Source of the DNA: Solimonas sp036405815
GTDB taxonomy: Bacteria; Pseudomonadota; Gammaproteobacteria; Nevskiales; Nevskiaceae
Direction of reading: 5' to 3'
DNA length: 64,000 nucleotides
Assembly (NCBI GenBank): GCA_036405815.1
Contig: DASWWX010000057.1
Span: 1-64,000, forward strand
Shown here piece after piece: positions 45,368-54,246 of this stretch (its first letter is position 1; every line of letters starts with the position of its first letter). The notes under the pieces were generated by a model. That model had not been told where the DNA came from. It was given only the letters and a program-made list of their open reading frames with translations, and ran no database searches. Both the position numbers and the translations under genes were made by a program.

Positions 45368-46002
45368 ACCCGCTCGTTCTCACCACTTACGACTGGGTGC
45401 CCGACATGCCGCGCGGCTTCGTGCGTGATCTGCGCGTGCGCTGGGCACTGGAGGAAGCCGGCCTGCCGTATCGCGTCGCCAGCACGCCGTTCCGCGATCG
45501 CGGGGCAGCGCACTTCTCGCATCAACCGTTCGGCCAGGTGCCGTGGCTGACGGACGGCGACGTCTCCCTTTTCGAGAGCGGCGCCATCCTGATGCACCTG
45601 GGCCATCGCAGTGAGCGGCTGCTGCCGGTTGATCCAGGTGCCCGCAGCGAGGCCATCAACTGGCTGTTCGCCGCGCTCAATTCGGTGGAGATGGTGAGCC
45701 TGCCCTGGTGGGTCTTCCACGTCACCGGCAATACCGGCGACGCGAGCTTCCAGTTCTTCGACCGGTGGCTCAAGGCCCGTCTCCAGCACCTCGAACCGGT
45801 GCTGGGCGGTCGCGAATGGTTGGCGGGCCGATTCACGGTGGCCGACATCCTGATGGCGGACGTGTTGCGCCTGGTCGATCGGCACGACGGCCTCGCGACT
45901 GCACCGGCCTGCCGCGACTACCTCACGCGCGCCACCTCGAGACCCGCGTTTGCCAAGGCGCATGCCGATCAGATGGCGCATTTCGCGGCTGCGGACGGCT
46001 AG
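45364..46002 (+). CDS. Glutathione S-transferase family protein
   Basis: 212-aa protein with a GST N-terminal thioredoxin-like domain (LRVRWALEEAGLPYRVASTP, FGQVPWLTDGDVSLFESGAI) and an all-helical C-terminal domain (LVDRHDGL, RDYLTRATSRPAFAKAHADQ). The usual Ser/Cys/Tyr at the active position is unclear because the N-terminal strand is followed by PDMPRGF. Third gene of the ArsR-SRPBCC-GST operon (ATGA overlap). Probably detoxification; substrate unknown. Confidence 0.9.
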   Translation: MNPLVLTTYDWVPDMPRGFVRDLRVRWALEEAGLPYRVASTPFRDRGAAHFSHQPFGQVPWLTDGDVSLFESGAILMHLGHRSERLLPVDPGARSEAINWLFAALNSVEMVSLPWWVFHVTGNTGDASFQFFDRWLKARLQHLEPVLGGREWLAGRFTVADILMADVLRLVDRHDGLATAPACRDYLTRATSRPAFAKAHADQMAHFAAADG

Positions 46003-46115
46003 GAGAGCCGCGCGCCAATCGGGGCTGATCCGCTCGCGTTCTCCGGGCAGCACGCGAACGGTAGGTGGTTGTCGCGGTCCCGCCGGCATGCCGGTGCCGC
46101 AGGCGCGTAGCGATC

Positions 46116-46925
46116 TCAGCGGTTGCGATAGATCGGCGCCCGCTTCTCGCGAAAGGCGGCGACGGCTTCCTGGTGATCCTCGGTCTCCGTCAGCATCACC
46201 TGCTGGCGGTTCTCGATCATCAGCCCGGTTTCCAGGCTGGGTGCGTCGATCAGCGCGTTGAGGCTTTCCTTGGTCATGCGCAGGCCCAGCGGCGAGGCGG
46301 TGAGCATGTCGTCGGCCAGCGCGAGCGCGGTGTCGAGCAGTTGCTCGTGCGGCACGACGTCGCTGACCAGGCCGACGGCCTTGGCGCGCGCGGCGTCGAT
46401 GAAGCGGCCACTGAGCAGCAGCTCGGAGGCGACGGACAAGCCGACGAGGCGCGGCAGCAGGTAGCCGGAGCCCATGTCGCAGCCGCCGAGGCCGATGCGC
46501 AGATAGGCGGCGTTCATGCGTGCGTCCGGCGCGGCGTAGCGCACGTCGCCGGCCAATGCGAGCGAGAAGCCGGCGCCGCAGGCCGCGCCCTGGATCAGGG
46601 TGATCACCGGTTGCGGGCACTGGCGGATCATCTGGATCAGGCGCGCGTAGCGGCGCTGGATGTGGTCCTGGCGGTGCGTGCGGCCGTCTCCGGCGTCGGC
46701 AAAGGCCTGCGAGCCCAGATCGGCACCGGCGCAGAAGTGGCGGCCGGCGCTGCGGAACACGATCACGCGCACGTCGGCGCGCTGCGGCAGCGCCTCGAAG
46801 TAGGCCAGCAGCGCCTCGACCACCTCCGGGCTCAGCACGTTGAGCGCGTCCTCGCGGTCGAGCGTGACGACCTCGACCGCGTCTCGGGGATGTTCGATAC
46901 GCAGGTGCGGCCGTGTGGCGGTCAT
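46116..46925 (-). CDS. Enoyl-CoA hydratase/isomerase family protein, atypical active site
   Basis: 269-aa crotonase with the CoA-binding motif FCAGADLGSQ and oxyanion loop GAACGAGFSLALAGD. Both Glu positions of classic hydratases look replaced (Ser after GAGF, Tyr/Leu near AAYLRIGL), while an Asp follows in GGCDMGSGYLLPRLVG. That pattern recurs in isomerase-like crotonases, so an isomerase or other reaction is more likely than hydration. The ATG at 46925 is preferred; open frame further upstream is antisense to the next gene. It faces the GST gene convergently across 113 nt with no clear terminator. Confidence 0.86.
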   Translation of the reverse strand: MTATRPHLRIEHPRDAVEVVTLDREDALNVLSPEVVEALLAYFEALPQRADVRVIVFRSAGRHFCAGADLGSQAFADAGDGRTHRQDHIQRRYARLIQMIRQCPQPVITLIQGAACGAGFSLALAGDVRYAAPDARMNAAYLRIGLGGCDMGSGYLLPRLVGLSVASELLLSGRFIDAARAKAVGLVSDVVPHEQLLDTALALADDMLTASPLGLRMTKESLNALIDAPSLETGLMIENRQQVMLTETEDHQEAVAAFREKRAPIYRNR

Positions 46926-47051
46926 GAGCGAGTCCAGGTCCGAATCCAGGGTCGAGTCCTGGGGCAGACTATCCGCTGCGTGGCGCCGCCGCCGACTCGC
47001 CTGAACGGGTGACGCGCCCAGATATCGCTTGCCTACACTTTCGGATTGACG

Positions 47052-48182
47052 ATGACCACCGATACCGCTGCGCCTGTTGCCCCTGCTTTCGATACGCCGT
47101 CGCCATCGCCGCTGCTGCTGGCGCCGGCCGAAGGCCTGGTCGTCCGTCGTCCAGTGCCGATCAGCGGTCGCAGCCGCTTCATCATCTGGCTGCTGAAGGT
47201 GTTCCTGCGGCCCTGGCTGGCGCGCGCGGTGCGCGGCTCCGACGAGAAGATCGCGCGCATCCAGTTGCAGATGTCGCGCATGCGCTGCCCGAACACCTAC
47301 GGCCAGTCGCTGGAGTACACCGTGGTCGGCACGCTGCCGGGCCATGTGGTCGGCGATCTGCGCGATACCGGCAAACCCGTGCTGCTGTGGTTGCACGGCG
47401 GCGCTTTCATCCTGCCGGCCTCGCCGATGGCGCATCTGGAGATGGCCTGCTGGTTCGCCGCCAAGCTGGGCGCGCACGTGTTTGTGCCGGACTATCGCCT
47501 GGCGCCGCGCAACCGCTTTCCCGCCGCGCTGGACGATTGCGAGCGTGCGTATCGCATGCTGCTCGATCTGGGGTTTCCCGCCTCGCGCATCGCCATCGGC
47601 GGCGATTCGGCCGGCGGCAACCTGACGCTGGGCGTGCTGCAGCGCATCCGCAAGAACGGCTGGCCGATGCCGGCCTGCGCGCTGCCGGTATCGCCGGCCA
47701 CCGAACTGGGCCGCATCCACGCGCCGGGTTCGCGCCCGTGGAAGATGAAGCACGATCCGATCCTGCCGATCGCTGCGCTGCAGCGTGTGGATGAGATGTA
47801 TGCCGGCGATCACGACGCCTCCGATCCGGAGCTTTCGCCGCTGTACGCCGATTGCGCCGGCTTCCCGCCGATGCTGATGCTGGCCAGCGACAGCGAGGTG
47901 CTGCTCGACGACACCGTGCTGTTTGCGCGACGTGCCAAGGCCGCGGGTGTCGATGTGCGCTGCGAGATCTGGCCGGTGCTGCCGCACGCGTTTCCGCTGT
48001 TCGGCGCGCTGTATCCGGAAGTGCGGCAGGCGCGCCTGGACATGCTCGCCTACCTGCGGGCGCGACTGAATCTGGTGGAGTCCACGGCGCTGCAGGCCGC
48101 GACGGTGACGCCGCCGTCCGCACCGATCAATGCGGAAACTGCCGACGCGCGTGGGCGCGTGCGCCGCGCGCCGTCGGTCTGA
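47052..48182 (+). CDS. Alpha/beta hydrolase, hormone-sensitive lipase family
   Basis: 376-aa esterase with the HSL-family oxyanion motif HGGAF (115-119) and nucleophile S186 in IGGDSAGGN. The Asp is in MLASDSEVLLDD and the His in VLPHAFPLF. A hydrophobic stretch near residues 43-58 (FIIWLLKVFLRPWLAR) may be a membrane-associated helix. The tail after 350 is low-complexity. Start at ATG 47052 rather than the TTG at 47046. prpE begins 53 nt downstream of the stop. It probably cleaves short or medium acyl esters. Confidence 0.9.
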   Translation: MTTDTAAPVAPAFDTPSPSPLLLAPAEGLVVRRPVPISGRSRFIIWLLKVFLRPWLARAVRGSDEKIARIQLQMSRMRCPNTYGQSLEYTVVGTLPGHVVGDLRDTGKPVLLWLHGGAFILPASPMAHLEMACWFAAKLGAHVFVPDYRLAPRNRFPAALDDCERAYRMLLDLGFPASRIAIGGDSAGGNLTLGVLQRIRKNGWPMPACALPVSPATELGRIHAPGSRPWKMKHDPILPIAALQRVDEMYAGDHDASDPELSPLYADCAGFPPMLMLASDSEVLLDDTVLFARRAKAAGVDVRCEIWPVLPHAFPLFGALYPEVRQARLDMLAYLRARLNLVESTALQAATVTPPSAPINAETADARGRVRRAPSV

Positions 48183-48235
48183 TCTGACACTGAAACGACA
48201 AGCGGGCGTGTCCGCTGCCCGACGAGGAGACCGAT

Positions 48236-50113
48236 GTGAGCCGTTACCAGGACGAATACCGCCGCTCGCTGGCCGACCCCGCCGGCTTCTGGGCCGAGCA
48301 GGCGCAGGCGCTGCATTGGGACCGGCCTGCGACGCAGGTGCTCGATGCATCGAAGGCGCCGCTGTACCGCTGGTTCGCCGGCGGCGAACTCAACACCTGC
48401 TACAACGCGCTGGACCGTCACGTCGAATCTGGACGCGGCGAGCAGACGGCCCTGATCTACGACAGCCCGCTGACGCAGAGCCAGCGCCGCTACAGCTATC
48501 GCGAGCTGCGCGATGCGGTCGCCTTGTTTGCCGGCGCGCTGCAGGCGCGCGGGGTGACCAAGGGCGAGCGCGTGGTCATCTACATGCCGATGGTGCCGGA
48601 GGCGGCGATCGCGATGCTGGCCTGCGCGCGCATCGGCGCGATCCACTCGGTCGTGTTCGGCGGTTTCGCCGCACCGGAACTGGCCAAGCGCATTGAGGAT
48701 GCCAGGCCGGTGCTGGTGGTTTCCGCGTCCTGCGGCATCGAGCCGGGCCGCGTCATCGAGTACAAGCCGCTGCTGGATCAGGCGATCGAGCTGTCGGCGC
48801 ACCAGCCGGCGCATTGCATCGTGCTGCAGCGCCCGCAGGCGCCGGCCGTGCTCAAGCCTGGCCGCGACATCGACTGGCAGGAGGCGTTGAAGGGCGCATC
48901 GTCCGTGCCCTGTGCGCGTGTTGCCGCCACCGACCCGTTGTATGTGCTCTACACCTCCGGCACCACCGGCAAGCCCAAGGGTGTGGTGCGCGATCACGGC
49001 GGTCATGCGGTGGCGCTGCAGTATTCGATGCAGGCGGTGTACAACGTCGGACCGGGCGATGTGTTCTGGGCGGCATCGGACGTCGGCTGGGTCGTCGGTC
49101 ACTCGTACATCGTCTATGGGCCGCTGCTCGCCGGTTGCACGACGATCCTCTACGAAGGCAAGCCGGTCGGCACGCCGGATGCCGGTGCCTTCTGGCGCGT
49201 GATCTCGGAACATCGCGTGAAGTCCTTCTTCACCGCGCCGACCGCATTCCGAGCCATCAAGAAGGAAGACCCGCGCGGCGAACTGCTGAAGCGCTACGAC
49301 CTCTCCAGCCTCAAGACGCTGTACCTGGCCGGCGAGCGCAGCGACCCGGACACCATCCAGTGGGCGCAGGACCTGCTCAAGGTGGCGGTGGTCGACAACT
49401 GGTGGCAGACGGAGCTGGGCTGGGCGGCGATCGCCAACTGCCAGGGTATCGAGCCGATGCCGGTGAAGCCGGGCTCGGCGAGCGTGCCGGTGCCGGGCTT
49501 CGACCTGCGCGTGCTCGACGAGGACGGCGCCGAGGTGCCGGCGGAGACCATCGGCAATGTCGCGATCAAGCTGCCGTTGCCACCGGGTACGCTGCCGACG
49601 ATGTGGAACAACGATCAGGGCTACATCGACAACTACCTGAGCCGCTACCCCGGCTACTACCTCGCAGGCGATGCGGGCTATGTCGATGCCGACGGCTACT
49701 GGTGGGTGATGTCGCGTATCGACGACATCATCAACGTCGCCGGCCATCGCCTGTCGACTGGTGCGATGGAGGAAGTGCTCGCCGGTCATACGGATGTCGC
49801 CGAGTGCGCGGTGATCGGCGTCGCCGACGCGCTCAAGGGCCAGGTTCCGGTCGGCCTCGTCGTGCTCAAGGCCGGCGTGAAGCGCGAACACGCGGACATC
49901 GTCAAGGAACTGGTCGAGCGCGTGCGTGCACAGATCGGCGCCGTGGCCTGTTTCAAGGAGGCGACCGTCGTGCAGCGCCTGCCGAAGACGCGCTCGGGCA
50001 AGGTGTTGCGCGCGACGATGCGCGCGATCGCCGATGGGCGTTCCTACACCGTGCCGGCGACGATCGACGACCCGAAGTCGCTGGACGAGATCGCCGCCGC
50101 GCTGAAGCGCTGA
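48236..50113 (+). CDS. prpE: Propionyl-CoA synthetase
   Basis: 625-aa AMP-forming acyl-CoA synthetase that activates propionate (or a similar short acid). It has the adenylate motifs YTSGTTGKPKGVV and the PrpE-type WWQTELGW; the conserved Lys lies in PKTRSGKVLRATMR. GTG start with AGGAG 6 nt upstream; an ATG two bases earlier reads into TGA. It is followed 26 nt later by an SDR and PTPS gene, an unusual operon for prpE, as no methylcitrate genes are present here. Confidence 0.95.
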   Translation: MSRYQDEYRRSLADPAGFWAEQAQALHWDRPATQVLDASKAPLYRWFAGGELNTCYNALDRHVESGRGEQTALIYDSPLTQSQRRYSYRELRDAVALFAGALQARGVTKGERVVIYMPMVPEAAIAMLACARIGAIHSVVFGGFAAPELAKRIEDARPVLVVSASCGIEPGRVIEYKPLLDQAIELSAHQPAHCIVLQRPQAPAVLKPGRDIDWQEALKGASSVPCARVAATDPLYVLYTSGTTGKPKGVVRDHGGHAVALQYSMQAVYNVGPGDVFWAASDVGWVVGHSYIVYGPLLAGCTTILYEGKPVGTPDAGAFWRVISEHRVKSFFTAPTAFRAIKKEDPRGELLKRYDLSSLKTLYLAGERSDPDTIQWAQDLLKVAVVDNWWQTELGWAAIANCQGIEPMPVKPGSASVPVPGFDLRVLDEDGAEVPAETIGNVAIKLPLPPGTLPTMWNNDQGYIDNYLSRYPGYYLAGDAGYVDADGYWWVMSRIDDIINVAGHRLSTGAMEEVLAGHTDVAECAVIGVADALKGQVPVGLVVLKAGVKREHADIVKELVERVRAQIGAVACFKEATVVQRLPKTRSGKVLRATMRAIADGRSYTVPATIDDPKSLDEIAAALKR

Positions 50114-50139
50114 CCGGCGGGCATGCGACAATCGGCCGC

Positions 50140-50838
50140 ATGACGACGACGCCCGCACGCAGCATCTTCATCACCGGCGGTGGCAGCGGCCTCGGCGCTG
50201 CCGTTGCGCGGCGCTTTGTGGACGCAGGCCATCGCGTCGCGCTTGCCGGCCGTCGCGCCGATGTGCTGCAGGCCACGGCGACCCTCCTCGGTGATCGCGC
50301 GCACTGCTATGTGCTCGACGTCGGTGACGCCGATGCGGTGGAGCGCGCGATCCGCGGCTTCCGCCCGGATGGCCTGGTCTGCAGCGCGGCCATTCTCGGT
50401 CGTGGCGAGATCTGGAACGAGCTGACGCCGGAACGCTTTGCCGAGGTGCTGCGCATCAACGTCGCCGGCACCTTCAACGCCTGCACCGCCGCGATGCGGC
50501 TGTGGCGCGAGAGCGGCGTGGCCGGCGACATCGTCAACGTTTCCTCGCTCGGCGGCCTGCGCGGCATGCAGCGTTTTTCGGGCTTCGGCGCTTACGCGAC
50601 GTCGAAGCACGCGGTCGTCGGCCTGACCGAAGCGCTGGCGCTGGAGGGCAAGCCGTACGGCATCCGCGTCAACGCGGTGGCGCCCGGCACGATGCGCACG
50701 GCGATGGTCGAGGCCCTGGGCCTGACGCCGAAGACCGCGCCCGAGGACATCGCCCCCACCGTCGAATTCCTGCTGAATCGTGCGCAGTCCGGGCCGGTCT
50801 CGGGAACGATCGTCGAGATCCATTGCAATGACGACTGA
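50140..50838 (+). CDS. SDR-family oxidoreductase
   Basis: 232-aa short-chain dehydrogenase with IFITGGGSGLGAAVA and the catalytic YATSK, Ser in NVSSLGGLRG. The start ATG lies 26 nt after prpE; the stop overlaps the PTPS ATG by 11 nt, so it is translationally coupled to a pterin enzyme. A role as sepiapterin- or dihydropterin-type reductase is possible from this pairing but not shown by any motif; the neighbouring synthetase could equally suggest an acyl-CoA role. Confidence 0.88.
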   Translation: MTTTPARSIFITGGGSGLGAAVARRFVDAGHRVALAGRRADVLQATATLLGDRAHCYVLDVGDADAVERAIRGFRPDGLVCSAAILGRGEIWNELTPERFAEVLRINVAGTFNACTAAMRLWRESGVAGDIVNVSSLGGLRGMQRFSGFGAYATSKHAVVGLTEALALEGKPYGIRVNAVAPGTMRTAMVEALGLTPKTAPEDIAPTVEFLLNRAQSGPVSGTIVEIHCNDD

Positions 50839-51262
50839 TTCGAACAAAGCCGCTCCCATCGTGTATCTCACGCGTCGTGAGACCTTCTGCGCCGCGCACC
50901 GGCTGTGGTCCGAAGACCTCAGCGACGCCGAGAACCGCGCGCTGTTCGGCAAGTGCGCCTACGACCACGGCCACGGCCACAACTACGTGCTGGAGGTGAC
51001 CTTGCGCGGACCGGTCGACCCGAAGACCGGCATCCTGATCAACGTCACCGAGGTGCGCGACGCGATCCGCGAACTGGTGATCGACGACGTCGATCACCGC
51101 CACCTGAACCACGACTCGCCGCTGTGCCGCGGCATCAACCCGACCGTGGAGAATCTCGCGGTGCTGTTCTGGCAGGTGCTGCAGCGGCGCTTCGGCGACC
51201 TGATGTACGAGGTCTGCCTGCACGAGACCGAGAAGAACTGGGCGCGCTACCGCGGCGAGTGA
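50828..51262 (+). CDS. 6-pyruvoyltetrahydropterin synthase, animal-like
   Basis: 144-aa protein. Zinc ligands align with H24, H49 and H51, the catalytic Cys with C43 (GKCAYDHGHGHNY), the D/H pair with D89-H90, and the pterin-binding Glu with E133 (HETEKN). Length and motif spacing match animal PTPS rather than the short QueD type, including LSDAENRALFGKC and DPKTGILINVTE. It should convert 7,8-dihydroneopterin triphosphate to 6-pyruvoyltetrahydropterin. Coupled to the SDR gene by an 11-nt overlap. No folE is in the window. Confidence 0.9.
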   Translation: MTTDSNKAAPIVYLTRRETFCAAHRLWSEDLSDAENRALFGKCAYDHGHGHNYVLEVTLRGPVDPKTGILINVTEVRDAIRELVIDDVDHRHLNHDSPLCRGINPTVENLAVLFWQVLQRRFGDLMYEVCLHETEKNWARYRGE

Positions 51263-51363
51263 GACGCCGCCCGTCGGATCTCCCCTGAACGGCCGATGCC
51301 GTAGCCGCCGACCGGCGCAATGCTGCCGGGGTCCGCAATGCCAGCGGGAGCGGGGGAGATCAT

Positions 51364-52395
51364 ATGAACGCCATGTTTTGTCGCGCGCTGGGCTTTAGCG
51401 CGCTTTTGCTGCTTGCCGCCTGCGGCTCCGATGGCGGCAATGCCGGTGGCGACTTCGCGTCCGAGCCCAAGCTGGAAACCGATCCTGCGCTGCTGGATGC
51501 CGCGCTGGATTGCACGCCTTTCGAGCACGCCGACAAACCGCCCGTGCTGCTGGTGCACGGCACCGGCACCTACGGCCAGGAGCAATACAACTGGAGCTAC
51601 AAGCCGCTGCTGATGGCGCGTGGCTTCGATGTCTGCACGGTGTCGTACCCGGACCGCGGTCTCGGCGATCAGCAGATTTCGGCCGAGTACGTCGTACACG
51701 CGTTGCGCCGCATCCATGCGGAAAGTGGCCGCAAGGTGGCCATGGTCGGTCACAGCCAGGGCGCGACGATGCCGCGCTGGGCGCTGAAGTGGTGGCCGTC
51801 GGCGCGTGCGGCGGTGCAGGATTTCGTGCTGATCGCCGGCCCGAACCACGGCACGGTGATCGCCGCCACCGGCGGCAATCCGGTCAGCGGTCTGCTGACG
51901 GGGCTGCTCGGCCTGCCGGCCGGCACGTTCCAGTTCTCGCCGGAATCCAACTTCGTCCGCGTGCTTAACACGGGTGACGAGACGCCGGGCGATATCGACT
52001 ACACGAATCTCTACACCGTGTTCGACGAACTGGTGCAGCCAGCCTTGCCGGTGCCGACCGCCGCGCTGGAGTTCGGCCTCGACAACCCGAAGGTGGCGAA
52101 CATCCTGTTGCAGGACATCTGCCCGGGCCGGCTGGTCGATCACCTGACGATCGGCCTCACCGACCGGCTGGCGTTCGAGCTGACGCTGGACGCCATCAGC
52201 CAGCCGGGCCCGGCCCATGTCGAGCGTGCGGGTGGTTCGGGTCTTTGCCTGCTGCTGCCGCTGCTGCCGGATCAGGCGATCGCGCCCAATGCGCTGACGC
52301 AGATTCTCTCGGTGGTGCCGATGAGCATCGCCAACGGCGCACCGTCGCTGCATCTGGTCAGCGAGGAGCCGCCGCTGAAGGCCTATGCGCAATGA
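51364..52395 (+). CDS. Lipase lipoprotein related to Candida antarctica lipase B
   Basis: 343-aa exported lipase. The N-terminus FSALLLLAAC is a lipoprotein signal (C20). The catalytic region PVLLVHGTGTYGQEQYNWSY...GFDVCTVSYPD...AEYVVHALRRI...MVGHSQGATMPRWALKWWP follows CalB residue for residue in order, with nucleophile S131 in GHSQGA where CalB has TWSQGG. The Asp/His (triad partners) lie in the C-terminal third. It has GGGGGAG before the ATG. It would act on acyl glycerols or esters at the cell surface. Confidence 0.85.
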   Translation: MNAMFCRALGFSALLLLAACGSDGGNAGGDFASEPKLETDPALLDAALDCTPFEHADKPPVLLVHGTGTYGQEQYNWSYKPLLMARGFDVCTVSYPDRGLGDQQISAEYVVHALRRIHAESGRKVAMVGHSQGATMPRWALKWWPSARAAVQDFVLIAGPNHGTVIAATGGNPVSGLLTGLLGLPAGTFQFSPESNFVRVLNTGDETPGDIDYTNLYTVFDELVQPALPVPTAALEFGLDNPKVANILLQDICPGRLVDHLTIGLTDRLAFELTLDAISQPGPAHVERAGGSGLCLLLPLLPDQAIAPNALTQILSVVPMSIANGAPSLHLVSEEPPLKAYAQ

Positions 52396-52540
52396 GTTGC
52401 GACGAGGCCCGTGCTGCGCTGGTGCTGGCGCAGGCGGTGGATGCTTTTACAATGTCGGCCCCACGGCCAAGCCGCTGAGACTGCGCCGCTGACGTCGTGC
52501 CGTTGACGTTGCTCCCCCTTTCCCAACGATTGTCGATTCC

Positions 52541-53809
52541 ATGAGCGAACTTACCGCTGATTCCACCGTGGTCATCGTCGGCGCCGGCCAGGCCGGCGGC
52601 GAGGCGGCCTCCGAACTGCGCAAGCTCGGCTTTGCCGGCCGCATCCTGATCCTGGGCGAAGAAGCGCAGCCGCCATACAAGCGTCCGCCGCTGTCCAAGG
52701 CCTATCTCGCCGGCACGGTGCAGGAGTCCGGTCTGTACGTGATGCAGACCGCGCAGCTGGAGAAGGTCAACATCGAATTCCGCGGCAACGCGCGCGTGAC
52801 GCGTATCGACCGAGCGAGCAAGACGCTGCATCTGGCCGACGGTTCGACACAGGCCTACGACAAGCTGGTGCTCGCCACCGGCGGCCGTGCGCGCACCTTG
52901 CCGGTGCCGGGTGCGGACGCGCCGAACGTCTATGTGCTGCGTACGATCGCGGACGTCGAGAAGATCAAGGCGCACTGCCAGGCCGGCAAGCGCGCGGTCA
53001 TTGTCGGCGGCGGCTTCATCGGCCTCGAAGGTGCGGCGGTGATGGTCAAGCTGGGCCTGAAGGTCACGCTGCTCGAAGGTCTGCCGCGCGTGCTGGCGCG
53101 CGTCACCGTGCCGCAGGTGTCCGAGTTCTTCGAGCGCGCGCACCGCGAGGCAGGCGTGGACCTGCGTACCGGCGCGCAGCTGGCCGGCTTCGAGGGTTCG
53201 CCGGTGACGGCGGTCAAGCTGGCCGACGGCACGCGCATCGAGTGCGACTTCGTCGTCGTCGGCATCGGCCTGATCGCCAATACCGAGGTTGCGCAGGAAG
53301 CCGGTCTGGTCGTGGACAACGGCATCGTGGTCGACGAGTTTGCGCGTACCTCCGATCCGGAGATCGTCGCCGCCGGCGACTGCACCAACCATCCGAGCGA
53401 ATTCCTCGGCGGCCGCGTGCGCCTGGAGTCGGTGCAGAACGCGATGGAGCAGGGCCGCATTGCGGCGCGCACGCTGTTCGGCAAGAACGAGCCGTACCGC
53501 ACGGTGCCGTGGTTCTGGTCCGATCAGTACGACCTCAAGCTGCAGATGGTCGGTCTGTCCAATGCGCACGACCAGCTCGTGGTGCGCGGCGATCCGGCGA
53601 CGCAGCGCAATTTCGCGGTGTTCTATCTCAAGGACGGCAAGCTGATCGCCGCCGACACGGTCAGCCGCCCGCAGGATTTCATGTTTGCGAAGAAGCTCGT
53701 CGCTGAAGGCGCGCGCATCGATCCGGCGCAGCTGGCCGACGAATCGGTGGCGCTGAAGACGCTGGCGACGCCGGCTACCCTTGCTACCCCCGCCGCGCCG
53801 GCGGCCTGA
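52541..53809 (+). CDS. Ferredoxin reductase (FAD-dependent, putidaredoxin reductase type)
   Basis: 422-aa flavoprotein passing electrons from NAD(P)H to a [2Fe-2S] ferredoxin. FAD site GAGQAG (14-19), the ATGG motif, NAD site GGGFIG (156-161) and the second FAD motif EIVAAGDC are present, as in CamA/rubredoxin-reductase-type proteins. The C-terminus has a Pro/Ala-rich tail. It is 14 nt before a ferredoxin gene, an electron-transfer pair for a P450 or other monooxygenase not found in this window. Confidence 0.94.
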   Translation: MSELTADSTVVIVGAGQAGGEAASELRKLGFAGRILILGEEAQPPYKRPPLSKAYLAGTVQESGLYVMQTAQLEKVNIEFRGNARVTRIDRASKTLHLADGSTQAYDKLVLATGGRARTLPVPGADAPNVYVLRTIADVEKIKAHCQAGKRAVIVGGGFIGLEGAAVMVKLGLKVTLLEGLPRVLARVTVPQVSEFFERAHREAGVDLRTGAQLAGFEGSPVTAVKLADGTRIECDFVVVGIGLIANTEVAQEAGLVVDNGIVVDEFARTSDPEIVAAGDCTNHPSEFLGGRVRLESVQNAMEQGRIAARTLFGKNEPYRTVPWFWSDQYDLKLQMVGLSNAHDQLVVRGDPATQRNFAVFYLKDGKLIAADTVSRPQDFMFAKKLVAEGARIDPAQLADESVALKTLATPATLATPAAPAA

Positions 53810-53823
53810 GCGAGGAGGCGCCC

Positions 53824-54144
53824 ATGCCGAAAATCGTCTTCGTCCAGCCCGATGGCAGCAGCCAGACGGTCGATGCCACGGTCGGCCAGTCGGTGATGGA
53901 AGCCGCAACCGGCAATCTCGTGCGCGGCATCGTCGGCGAATGCGGGGGCTCGTGTTCCTGTGCGACCTGCCACGTCCATGTCGACGAAGCGTGGTTTACG
54001 CAGTTGCCGGCACCGGACGAGATGGAAACCGGCATGCTCGAAGGCGCGGTGGAGCCGGGGCCGCTGAGCCGTCTGTCCTGCCAGATCGCGATGACCGAGG
54101 CGCTCGATGGTCTGCGCGTCTCCATTCCCGCAGGGCAGGTCTGA
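53824..54144 (+). CDS. [2Fe-2S] ferredoxin, putidaredoxin type
   Basis: 106-aa ferredoxin with cluster ligands C40, C46, C49 and C86 in the motif ECGGSCSCATC...SC, the same spacing as putidaredoxin. It supplies electrons to a class I P450 or similar oxygenase. It lies 14 nt after the reductase gene. No oxygenase is adjacent, so its partner is elsewhere on the genome. Confidence 0.96.
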   Translation: MPKIVFVQPDGSSQTVDATVGQSVMEAATGNLVRGIVGECGGSCSCATCHVHVDEAWFTQLPAPDEMETGMLEGAVEPGPLSRLSCQIAMTEALDGLRVSIPAGQV

Positions 54145-54246
54145 TCCGCCGGCGGTTTTCGACGCGCGCGCATCGATAGGCGCGCCGACCTGCGCGCGTA
54201 CGCGTCTGCGAAGAGGTTGGTTCGCTGACGGCCTGCGGCGAGTTCG

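Noticed and set aside
46116..48350. Longer 744-codon version of the crotonase on the minus strand
   Set aside because: The extra N-terminal part is antisense to the esterase gene and has no recognisable domain; the ATG at 46925 starts the crotonase fold.
50828..51262. Call as QueD (queuosine synthesis)
   Set aside because: Length, the SDAENRALFGKC segment and residue spacing fit animal-type PTPS better. QueD remains an alternative until a tree is made, and no queC, queE or queF is in the window.
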